This document shows, in pieces, positions 1-10,581 of a stretch of 64,000 nt of DNA; the first letter of the stretch is position 1; every line of letters begins with the position of its first letter. The DNA is from Sordariomycetes sp. S80-01Y. Its lineage: Eukaryota > Ascomycota > Sordariomycetes. A program made the translations under genes and the position numbers. The stretch covers positions 1,054,001 to 1,118,000 of the forward strand of contig JAXQJY010000032.1 in the NCBI GenBank assembly GCA_037042185.1, read 5' to 3'. The notes beneath the pieces are model-generated. The model was not told the DNA's origin and ran no database searches. It saw nothing but the letters and a program-made list of their open reading frames with translations.

Positions 1-1580
1 AACTGCAGCATGAATAGGCTCCCTTCGTTATTTCCCTCTCCGACGTCAGCGTTGTCTCCATACCCGGACGACCCCTCACATCCTTCGCCAGCCACATCGA
101 CCACGTATGTACATCTGATTGTAGATCAGGCTGGATCCTTGATGCTGAGAATAATACAGCTCGTCCAACCGCCGCCCAACCACCGCGTCGTCGCAACTCA
201 CGCATCAGCCTGGGCAAACCACCCCAGTTGGTCCATGGGACAATCTTGAAGAGGCTCGTGCCTTTACGTACTACACGCGGACCCTCGCCCCTTGGGTAGG
301 TTAGCCCGACATTCTTTCGGGGTTCTGCTCACAATAGGCATTGGCAGCTCGACATATGCGATAGAGAAAGGCATTTTGAGATTGAAGTGCCCGAGCGAGC
401 ATGTCATTCGCCATTACTAGCAGCTTCTATCCTGGCTTTCGCGACTTGCCAATTGACCTTGGTCAAGAAAATTGATGCGAACGTTAACCCTGCCAAGTAC
501 AACAGCCGGGCGTTGAACTACTTGATACCACTGCTTGATGAGCCGTTGGAGGCTTTGGACGAGAATGTCCTCGCCGCGATCTGCTTATTGAGGCTTGTGG
601 AGGAAATGGAAGGTAACGCCATTCTCCTATAATGTCGTTTGCAACTCTAAACACTGGCCAGATAATGATCTTGCGGCTCATCTCGCTGGAAGCTCCCGTC
701 TTGTAAACTCTTCATTAGCAGCCAGAGGTGGTCTCAGCGAAGCTGCCAGCTGGATTGTGCTTCGCCAAGACATGTATATCTGCCTTACGCGTCGTCAACC
801 GTTGTCCACGAATCTCACAACATTCGAGCTATCTCGGGCATTTGTCGACACTAACCCCGAGTCGCTTGCCAACCGAGCTGTCTATCTTTGCGCCAAAGTT
901 CTAGAATGGGGAGTAGGTCCCACTACCCCAGGTACAGTCAACAGTAACAGCTGGATTGGGTTGCTGGAGGCTCTGCACGAGTGGATCTCACTTGTGCCCG
1001 CTGACTATGGTGTTCTTTACGCCGATAGGAGATCAACAGAGTCTGACGTACCTGCTTCCAACTTTCCCACGGTGTGGGTGACGCACGCCGCTTTCAGTAG
1101 GTCCCGGCGAGCTTTCCCTCGCAATGTGCAAACGCTGAGCATTCACTTCAGTTGCCGGATATCAGCACGTCTATCTTGCTCGATTGCTGATCTACATGCT
1201 CCACCCATGCCCAGCTGAGCTACCTCAGATCGGTGAAACAGGTCCCAAAGTGAGTCGCCTTGGAACGCTTGACGTGAATTATTGATCTAACCAGCGCCAA
1301 GGCTGCTGCCATTAAGGATATGAGGTTGATCGTCGGCATGGCCGTGAGCAATCCAGACGTGATCAATGGTAGCTTTACAGCGTGTCATGCTCTTCAATTC
1401 GCTGGGGGTTTGCTGGAGTCCGACCTTGACCGACAAGCTGCTGTGAAATTCCTCCAAAGTGTGAACAAATCAACAGGGTGGCGTACAGCGCACGTTATTG
1501 AGGAGCTAAGGTCACAATGGACGGCATTCGGGTCTGCAAACCAGCGGAAGGATGTGTGGCCCCTGGACTATCTTGTGTAA
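1..1580 (+). CDS. Fungal Zn2Cys6-type transcription factor, C-terminal part (5' cut by window edge)
   Basis: Regulatory half of a fungal-specific transcription factor of the ARCA-like type. The model has six exons: 1-104, 160-295, 348-612, 662-1096, 1152-1249 and 1302-1580. All phases close and give at least 438 residues with no internal stop. The frame is still open at base 1, so the start, and presumably the zinc cluster, lie outside the window. Family hallmarks are YYTRTLAPWLDICDRERHF, followed by an alanine-rich helix (ILAFATCQLTL), a DMYICL segment, and a C-terminal block containing IVGMAVSNPDV and ACHALQFAGG. The first intron (105-159) and the choice of acceptor at 1301 rest on phase and motif continuity. 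The target genes are unknown. A homologous factor follows on the same strand 231 bp downstream, so this may be one of a tandem pair. Confidence 0.75.
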
Positions 1581-1811
1581 GAAGGCATAAAGGCGTAATT
1601 CTAAGTTTCAATATTACAAAGGCCATAGGCGGTTGCTCCAACGTCAATCAATCCAGAGCATCCCGTGTAGATGCATTGGGGAAAGAGGAGAATGATCGAC
1701 GCTAGGACTCCGGTGCTGCGGGGACACATGTAATAAAGGGTCATCTTCCCCGCGCGCTGACCTGCTTCCTCCAACTTCCGCATAAATCCGCTGCCAATCA
1801 ATCGAGTTGTG

Positions 1812-3808
1812 ATGTCCTCCAGGAAAGCACAGGGAAGTCGGAAACGAGGATGTGATGTAAGTTTACGCAAGCTGAAGTATAGTTAAGGGTTGAGGACTGA
1901 CTAGTTCGGAATATCGTAGTCTTGTCGCAAAAGGTAAGGCATCCTGAAGCCCGCTTTCGCCTGCAGTCGCGCTGACGAGCTGCTAAGACATTTGCGATGT
2001 ACGTATCCCCAGCGACTCACACCTTCGTGACATTCTTCCCAGCGTCTGACATTCAGATATTCCGGGATCAGGTGACGACGCCCTCCCGTGTGCTCAATGT
2101 AGCATCAGCGGCCGGCATTGCGTCAAAAGTTCGACGACACGATTTCAGCACACATCCATTCCTACTCGGTAATCAAGGCAGAATTCCGAGAATAATTGAC
2201 CATGTGGGCTGATTATGTGCGCTTAGGTCGAAAAGGGCACAGTTTGACTTCCATAAGGATCAACCCTGGCCCGACACTCCCAAGCCCCTGAATTTCATCG
2301 AGGAAACAAATACTCTGAGACTTGAGTACGGGCACTCTGGACTCACAGATGTTCATTCGGGCTCTTGGCTCGATTTCTCTATTCCTGGTGACGTAACACC
2401 TCTACTAGGTGATGAGGACGAGGATCGCGAATTAAGTCCAGATGAAGTGCCCATCGATATCCGCCGAAGTTCCGACGCCTGTCAGCCTGCTACAGAGTAT
2501 CCCAGGGCTTTCAAAGTTGCCGAAAATTATCGTTCAGATGCCGCAGGAACTCAGGGGATCTCAGGTTCCATAGACTCGAGGTTGCCCATGCCTCTGGGCT
2601 ATGAGCTTTCCCAACAGAGTGTGGCTTTCCCGGTCCCGGACAAAGAAACGGCAGTATATTTGAGAAGGTTTTACGACAGTATCGCACCTACATTTTATTT
2701 CGGAGCGGACTCTGGCTTGAACGACTCCTTGGTCTCCATAGGTGCGTGCCATCGCCCCGTCATTGATGCGATTCTGGCTGCCGGTGGTAGGGGGATACGT
2801 CTTGATCAATCTTTCTGCGCTGCGTCCGAAAGCTCTATAGAATTGCAAGCTCTTTCGAGACAACACACTGTTACCCTTGAGACGCTTTTAGTCCCGGCTT
2901 TGTGGAGGTTCAAAACCAGAGTGGTATCTAGCCGGCCCTCATCACCGATGGGGGTCATACCTTTACAACAAGAGCCACTAGCGCCGTCTCTCTGGTTTTT
3001 GCTGCAGCAGGAGATATTCATATCAACAACAAAACAGGAACCACTGGACCTTGACGTGGGATATCTTCTGGCTCAGAAGCACAACCCCCAACTCCCCTGG
3101 CCATGTCGCCTACAATTACATTTAGCAGACGTAGTCAACTTCTGCTTCGGGTCTGGGGATGATGGTCACTCGACATTCGACGATCTTGTCAAATTTAGTT
3201 TGGGCTGGGTCCGACTTGGCCGATACCTACACTCGGCTTCCTCATTCGGCTCTTCAGAAGACGGATCCGTCTTCCCAGCTGTCTACACCGTCGGTGAGGG
3301 TCTGCTCATGGAAGTGCAAATTTACCATATTGTTAGGATAATGCTCTCTGCTCATGACCCCGCCCTGCCAAGATTGGGAAAGCGGAGGAAAGATTGCATG
3401 AGAACTTTGGATGTACGTTGTCACAAACTCGTCAAGGAAGACTTCACTTACCGTCATCTCATAGGCCCAGGCTAAAGATGATCTGATGATTGTATGCGGA
3501 CTCGCCGAGTCCCTCGGCGGTGTCACTAAATCACACATGTGAGTGTTCCTATACGTCATTTGAGCCTAACATCCGGATAGCTGACGTATGCAGCATGGCT
3601 TGTATAGCTATTTCCCTTGCTGGGGATCGGCTTCTGGACAGTAGAGAGCAGGTAGCAGTTATGGAGATTCTTGAGAGAACAATGGCTGCAGCACTTTGGA
3701 ACACTACACCTATGTAAGTCTGGTTTTCAATCACCATACTCAGCAATGATGTTGCTAACTTCTATGGAAAGACAGCAGCATCTCAAGGAAGAATGGGGAT
3801 GGGCGTAG
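1812..3808 (+). CDS. Zn2Cys6 transcription factor, ARCA-like, with micro-exons in the zinc cluster
   Basis: DNA-binding regulator of 527 residues, presumably nuclear. Exons are 1812-1856, 1920-1933, 1988-1998, 2072-2168, 2227-3412, 3465-3538, 3594-3713 and 3772-3808. Splicing yields the cluster GCDSC-RKRHLR-C-DDALP-C-AQ-C-SISGRH-C, an exact C-x2-C-x6-C-x5-C-x2-C-x6-C, followed by RFQHTS and an FDFHKDQPWPDTP segment typical of ARCA-like factors. The C-terminal regulatory region contains IVCGLAESLGG and ends EEWGWA. Exons 2 and 3 are only 14 and 11 nt, and three introns cut the DNA-binding domain. ATG 1812 was chosen because it immediately precedes a basic stretch and the first cysteine. Its stop lies 39 bp from the stop of the convergent P450 reductase. 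Regulation of the neighbouring P450 pair is possible but is only positional inference. Confidence 0.8.
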
Positions 3809-3847
3809 TATTGCTAGCTACCATGAATATGTGCCTTTGTGCAGAGA

Positions 3848-6023
3848 TCATCCCCAAACATCCTCTTGCCACTTTCTACTCTTCTTCAACCTTTCGCACC
3901 ATTGATCTGCCCCATCTTGTCCGAGTCCCTGAGATTCCTTCACGGAACTGCTCATGACCTTTCCCACTTCTCTTGCCATGCTTGCCCGTCCACAAATGTA
4001 TAGATTAGCTCCTTCTTCCATGATATCCAGGACCCTTCCTTTCATCTCTTGGAGCTTGTCTTGGACGTAACAACGACCCTCAGATCTGGAAAAGGCAGTG
4101 ACAATTTGCAACTTGTCTGTCAGCTTCTCTTTCAGGAGCTCCAACTCGTCCTTGTAGATGAAGTCCTCATCTGGCGCCCGACAACCAAATAACAGTAGCA
4201 TGTCTCCAATCTCCTTGCCCATTGACCGCATCCTCTCTCGCTCATTGATGAAGGCCATGAACGGGGCCAATCCTGTGCCTGCCGCAACCATGACAAGCGG
4301 TGTTGAAGACAGAGCTGGTAATTTAAATTTCGAGCGTCGAATGTGGGCATACATAGAGCTTTTCCCAGAAAGCTGCTGCGCTGCGAGATAATTCGTAGCC
4401 AAGCCTGGGATGACCTGCCCGCCGACTAACTGAGTGTCGGCCACTCCAACAGTGATGCTCGGATGTCGCGGGGATACAACGCTTGAAGAGGATATCGAGT
4501 AATAGCGAGGCTGCATGACTGGCAGCGCCTCGATGATAAAAGACAAAGGTAACCTAGGCCAGTGCTTATCCTCAGCCGAGCCATCCTCCGCAGCAGCCAG
4601 CTCCAAGACCCTTGAGAGGTTGATGTACGTTGTCTCATGCAGCGCAGAATACAGCGTCTTGTCATTCCCAAGCCTGAGCAGGAAGGCTTTCGCAGCATCG
4701 CTCGGCGCAAATTCCGCCAGAATCCGCATGGTATCTCTTGATACTGGTGCGCAGATCTCTAGGTGTCTTCGGAAGAGCGCATCAACTGTGGTAGGTGATG
4801 GTACCGGAATTTTCCCGAATCCGTCTTGCTCGGGAGACAACTTTACATGAACAGGGATGTGCTGTCTTCCGTTCAAGTAATTCGATCCCAAAATTGACAG
4901 CAGTCTGTCTACTTCCTCATCAGGGTTCGACGCCCAGACAGCCAGGTGATCACCAGTCTTGTAGGCGACTTGAGGGTGCGCAGTGAGATCAAACTCGACA
5001 TGAATACAGCTCCTATTGGCGGTCGAAAACAGAATTCTAGTTTCCTGGACTCTGAGTTGCCGGATAGGGGATGACTCGAGACTCACGCCTGTCGGCTTTT
5101 CTGCGTGGACTGGTTCGTCGAGGTAGAGATCTGTCGGCTCCATGCTTTCATCCTCCACGATGACAAGCTCAGGTTCGTACACCGCTGTCTTCTCACTCCA
5201 TCCTCGGTGTTCTCTGAGCATTTTGAACAAAACGTCGTCTCGCCATGCGGTGAAGTCCTCTTGCGTTGTATTTGTTGCATCGTCTGCCTTGCCCACAGGG
5301 GCCAGACGCGTAGCTCCAATCTTTTCAAGATTCGCATCGACGACTTCGATCACACGGTTGTAATGATTGTACTGACTATTACCTAGGCCGAAGGCAACAT
5401 ACTGCAAGTGTCTCATATCAACAGCTCGACTCAAATGCTCCCAGAACGGGGAGGCATTGTCGCTTGGGTCGCCGTCTCCGTATGTGGATAGAATGAAGAT
5501 TGCCAGAGCCGTGTTGGGCAGCTCGCTGATACTCTCGGGGTCGAAGTCAGACAGGTCAGCAACGAGTGCCTGCTTCTGAAATCGCTGGTGTAGCTGACGG
5601 CCAAGCGCATGGGCGAGCCGCTCAGCTGTGCCGGACTGTGAACCCCAGAAGATGACAACATCTCTATTCTGGAAGTTGCGTCAGTTAAATGATAACTATT
5701 GAAGTTCCAAGAATGCTTACAAGTTCTTGAAGTCTCTGGTGTATATTCCGTGTTTCTTTTGCGCCAGGGAGCCCGTCCTGGCCGTCCTGCACTCTTTCGA
5801 AATAGATGGCCCTGTTAGGATCCGACTTATCCCAGGCAGAGCCGCGTAAGGCAAATGCTACTGAGCTTGCCGCTACCAACACGAGACTGGCTATGTCCGC
5901 GTAGGTGTCAGGCTTCGGGATGCTTGAGAGCAAAGCTTTGATATCCAGATTGTTGACGAGAAAGTCATCCATGTTGCAAGTGATCGGGGGGATGGGTATG
6001 CCCTTGTTGAGTCCTGGAACCAT
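3848..6023 (-). CDS. CPR: NADPH-cytochrome P450 reductase
   Basis: Passes electrons from NADPH through FAD and FMN to microsomal P450s; anchored in the ER membrane. Two exons (6023-5721 and 5668-3848, intron 52 bp) give 707 residues, the usual size. Near the N-terminus there is one hydrophobic anchor (IASLVLVAASSVAFAL). The flavodoxin domain has GSQSGTAERLAHAL and STYGDGDPSDNASPFW. The FAD domain has RYYSISSS. The NADP domain has GTGLAPFMAF, and the C-terminus ends in QEDVWG, close to the aromatic tail expected for nicotinamide stacking. A second in-frame ATG at 5972 could also serve as the start. It diverges from a CYP53-type P450 across 475 bp. Many fungi have more than one CPR, so this may be a copy dedicated to that P450 rather than the general one (inference). 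Confidence 0.95.
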
Positions 6024-6498
6024 GGGAGTGTGTGTTATCTTCTTGTGGCCAGTCTTTATGATCGTCTCAAGACATCGGCTTCAGGACCACTGCCTGCGTG
6101 TGGCGCTCGGTTCGCATGATCAGTCAAACTCCGCTCCTTCTTCCCAATGTAGAAACATGTTCCTTTGGGTTGAGTCCGTTACGTTTGGCCCGGATCGATT
6201 TTCAATGACATCCTGCCCTCCCCTCAATGGGCAAGATTTCCCGCGCATGTGAAGGCCGCCTGGTCCTCCAGCTCGGCCAAAGGGGTAACTTTTCCCGCGG
6301 GGGCTAGAGACTCCAGAGTTGGGGGCGTGGGGTATTGTGGGTATCCCACCAGGCTCGCAGCGGACGCTGCACCTCTAGCTGTACAAGCGTGTCAGTGATT
6401 CACGATGAGATCTCAGTATATCTAAGTAGAAAAGTCAGGTTTACCTGTCTTGTAGTCCACCTCAATTTTACGTGCCCTTGTAACAGCATTTCACCAAG
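6024..6498. promoter_or_regulatory. Bidirectional promoter between CPR and CYP53-like P450
   Basis: The 475 bp between the two divergent start codons must hold both promoters. It contains a CCCGCGGG palindrome near 6294-6301, an AT-rich TATATC stretch near 6415-6422 and a CCAAT-like CCCAATG near 6145. No specific operator could be assigned by eye. Confidence 0.6.
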
Positions 6499-8102
6499 AT
6501 GATTACAGTTCAGGCACCTTACGCGGCCCTGCTGCTAGTGACGGCCGTAGTGTACTTCTTCATCTGGCCTTTGATCGTCTACTTCGCTGACGCCAAAGGT
6601 ACACCCCAAGAAAGATTGCTATTCAATGTTAGCTTTACTAACTTCATGCAGGGCTTCGCAAATTTCCCAACTTTGCCCCTTTTTCCGGCGCATCGAACAT
6701 CCCCTTCATGGTCCTTGCCCATTCTTCACAACGATCATCACACCTCTCAGACTGGCACAAAGAAAAACCAATCCTACGAACGGGACCAAACACTTTGTCC
6801 TTCGGTGATGTCCGCGCCATCAAGGACATATACGGCCATGGCTCACCATGTATCAAAGACGAATCCTACAATGTCACTGCCGGCACACACTTCCATCTGG
6901 CCGATGTGGTTGACAAGGGCGATCACTCTCGCAAACGGAAAGTACTCTCTTCAGCGTACGCTCTCAAGAACCTGGAGGGGTGGGAGCACAAAGTTGCAGA
7001 TAAGGTCGCCAGAACGGTAGCGCATTTCGACAAGTGCTGCACTGCACCCTTAGCTGAGGGTAGATCACCAGCTAAGGAGGATCTCAACGTCGACTATAGG
7101 ACCTGGTCAAACTTCTTCTCGCTTGATGCGATTGCAGACATTGGCTGCTCGGAGAAGCTTGGGCTTCTAGACCAGGGTCACGACATGGTCGTTGCCCAGC
7201 GGACCGACGGTTCAACGTACCAGTGCAGTCTCAGAGATTCCCTCTATCCCGTAGCCTGGAAGCAGTCGTTGCTGGTCTGGAGCTACGATCATTACAAGCT
7301 ATTGGATAAATTGTCTAACCTCATTCCATATTATCGACGACTCAGTCACAAAGGCCAGCACTGGGACCACATCGTTTTGCGACGAGCAGCATATCGTCTC
7401 CACCGCTATCGTGCAGGTGAGAAGCTGGACGACTTCTTTCAAGCGTTGATGGAGGATCGTAACGGGAAGCCTAACAACCTGGAATGGGGCGAGATCGTTG
7501 CCGAGATCAACATTATGATGAACGCGGGCAGTGTCACTACAGCCATCGCTCTGGCGAATGTCATGCATCAGCTTCTCAAGCATCCAGAGGCACTTCGCCG
7601 TTTGCAAGAAGAGATCGACGCTGTGCTTGACGACGATGAGATCGTGGCTCCGTACGACAAGGTCAAACATTTGCCCTATCTGCGGGCATGTCTAGACGAG
7701 TCACTGCGCCTTCACCCTCCTACACCTCATGGATTACCACGCAAAACACCAGCCCAAGGTATGAATATTATGGGGGAATGGGTGCCCGGCAATACCACTG
7801 TGAGTGTGTCTGCCCTGGTGGCGCATCGCAGCAGTGCTTTCTCGAAGGCCGACGAGTTCGTTCCCGAGCGATGGCTTGGTGACGAGGGGAAGGCTTTGCA
7901 GTCGTACTTCATCACCTTTTCGGCTGGTTCGCGGGGGTGCATCGGGCGGAACATTTCCTATCTTGAGCAGACGGTCTTCGTGGCAACAATGGTTCACCGA
8001 TACAACTTCGCGTTGCCTGAAGGGTTCGAGATGCAGCGGAGGGAGACTATGAATTGGATCCTGGGGGAGATGCCAGTCAAGGTGTGGAGGAGGTCTAGCT
8101 AA
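6499..8102 (+). CDS. Cytochrome P450, CYP53 (benzoate 4-hydroxylase)-like
   Basis: Membrane-bound monooxygenase, most like the CYP53 family that para-hydroxylates benzoate and related aromatics for detoxification or entry into the beta-ketoadipate pathway. Exons 6499-6598 and 6652-8102 (intron 53 bp) give 516 residues. The order seen is an N-terminal membrane segment, then LRKFPNFAPFSG, I-helix NAGSVTTAIAL, ExxR in ESLRLHPP, PERWL, and heme loop FSAGSRGCIGRNIS with its cysteine ligand. The protein ends shortly after PVKVWRR. The CYP53 assignment comes from the RKFPNFAP start, HGLPRKTP and GCIGRNISYLEQT, recalled from family members rather than searched. It is divergently paired with its likely redox partner CPR. 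The I-helix has valine where many P450s carry an acid before the threonine. Confidence 0.88.
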
Positions 8103-10581
8103 TGGTCGGATTTGCAGACGGTCATAATCTCACCAATAATGAGACGACTCTTTCCAGGGTTGCCTTCATGTTGCCACAACATCTCACGCCTCCTTGTCGA
8201 CCAGTATATCGCGTTACGTAGTCAATCTCTTTCTGGGTGCCATTCGCACCCTGGAATTGGAAACCCTTTCGTGTCCGACTCTCCTTTATCTCGCACCGTG
8301 TACAATGTCGGTCATATACAGCGAGGCCCGCGAAAAGCCAGAAGTATGTTGCCAATCTCAAGCACACGAAAGGAAGGTCTACGAAAGTCCAATGTACTCC
8401 AACAGCTAGATTTCTGATCTCCTGTCAGAGGGCCTGAGTCTGCCACGAAGATTATGAGCAGCCCCATAGATCATCAGTTGAACCAATAAAGCAACTTGCC
8501 GGGTTGGTTCCGTAGTAGTGTCATCTCATCAAGTCGGGCGTAACCTTCGTTAATGACGCTGAAACCTGGGGGAGTATCGTTTTCGTCTCGAGGATGGGAC
8601 GAGAAGCTTCCAGTGCTGCTCGTTGCGGCCAGGTGCGATGGAGTATTTGCTGAAAGCATGCTGCTGGTCTCGTCAATGTACCTTCAGTATTTCTAGGGGT
8701 TGAGGCTGAGGCTGCTCTTGGTAGCGCTGTGTTGGCGAGCAGAGGCCGATGAAGCTGATGACGCGCCTTGGTGGCTGTTGGCTGATCATTTAGGTGCTCT
8801 TCATATGGCCATCTCCGCTTCTTCCGTGCAACTTCCTGTCGAGAGGTGTTAGGACAGTTGTAGAGCTCAAACCTCCTAATCGCTCGGTTGCTTGCAAGGT
8901 TGTCCGATCTTTGAAGTGCGTTACTGGGGGTCTTTGCTTGGTGATGGTGAAGAAAAGCGGGTTGGGAGTGCTAGGAAGCCTGAGTGAAGGGCAATTTTTG
9001 CAGAAGCTACGCCAGTATGTGTCCGCCCAGTGACCCGGCCGTTGTCCGAGTCTCACAGGCGTCAAGAGAGGCCGTGACAGTACCATAGGCACATGAAGGG
9101 TCGCAAAACGCCTGAAGTTTCCCTTCCAGCTGATCACAGCTACGCGCTCACGTCACATCCTGCATGGCGACACGGGCAACGCGTTCAACCCATCACCTGG
9201 GCTCGAGGCAGCTGCTCGTTACCCAACAGCAGAAGAGCGTGGATCGCCATGCAGCAATAGCATGCTTGACCTCGTCTTCACCGAGCGTGGCAGTTTGGGG
9301 TGCAGCTTCCCTGGCTGTAGTTCTTTCCGCACCTCATTGAAGTTTAAACGCCACTTCCAGTGGACCGTGAATCCCCTCACGAAAGCAGCCTTGCCACTTC
9401 CAGCGATTAGCGCCGTGACGGCTCTTCGCTTGCCGGCGTATCTCAACCGCGTTGCGGCGTCTCCTCTCCGCAACCCTTCCGACAGTTTTTCTGCAGTGCG
9501 ATGGTAACCTGCTGATCAGTCAGAGTTGGTCTTCTTCATGTCATCACATCAAGCGACGGTCATAATGAAACTCTGGCGGATCAAGACGATCTTGTAGCAA
9601 GCAAAAATTGCGCCTCCCATGGCCCCGAAGGACAATGGAGACTGGGTTGACTCCGCGCTGTGCAATGCAGGCCACCCAGACTGGAGCCCCCGGATCTTGA
9701 GCTGGGGACTCCGAAACAAGGTAAGTATGAAGAAGAAAAAGAGAAAAGGGTAAAATCCCAAGAGAGTGTTGGAGTTATATACCCCTGAATCACTGGTCCG
9801 AGCTTAGGGTGATTTGGAACTCGGCTTGCTGCATGTGGACCCAAGTACTTTTTCCAATTGGCCAATTAGTCATGCAACAATGCGAGCCTCAGGTATGCCC
9901 GTCTCGTCTGGCAACTTCTAGCTACCCTGCGGTCACCTTGTCGAAACGGTGTTGTTTTGAGGGACTTGGTCGGTGTGAAATGTGATCTCACCGAATGGAT
10001 GTTTGAATTCTCCTCCACTGCCAAAAGCGACGAGCATGTTGTTCAAATTGGTGTTCCATTAATGTCCATGTGTGCCATAAAATCGGCGAAGTTACCTTAG
10101 CCGGAGTCCTATACTTAACAAATCTACAGTCTTGATCTATACACATTACTTTTTGCTAACGGGCACCCCAAAAGCTGTTTTGAAATTCGGTAGGCAAGTC
10201 ATTTCCTAGGCAATAGAATTTCGGTAGTGGGTTTTTGACTCTAGCCTCCCTCGATCGAATGCAGATTGCTCAATTAATCTGCAAACTCTGGCATTTGCTG
10301 AGAGGCTTCGCTTTTGAGCTGTGACATGGAAGTTATGTGAGCATCGAATCAGCCGCGATTGTCCACGCACAGATTAGACTTTCTGTGGGTGGTTATACAA
10401 ACTCTACAATCGAGCGGTGCCAGTGGTGGTGGTTAGTAGCGCTCGCGGGGCGGCATCAGCGGGGCATCGCCTGCCGCCTTTTTTTTCTGCCAACCTCCAG
10501 TTCTACTTTTCGCAGATCGCACTCTGGTCCTACATCACTACAGCATCACCTACAGGCCAGATCCCACTCTTGCGCGCGAGA
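8103..10581. other. Intergenic region, no gene recognised
   Basis: About 2.5 kb between the P450 and NCL1. Short open frames occur on both strands but show no family motif or consistent splice pattern. An AATAAA lies at 8485-8490, rather far from the P450 stop. The last 250 bp before NCL1 is pyrimidine-rich (poly-T near 10480) and is probably its promoter and leader. Confidence 0.5.

Noticed and set aside
1920-2027. Degenerate, stop-containing zinc cluster (apparent pseudogene) in the second transcription factor
   Set aside because: Reading straight through gives a stop and misplaced cysteines, but splicing at GTAAGG (1934) and GTACGT (1999) restores a perfect cluster, so no decay is needed.
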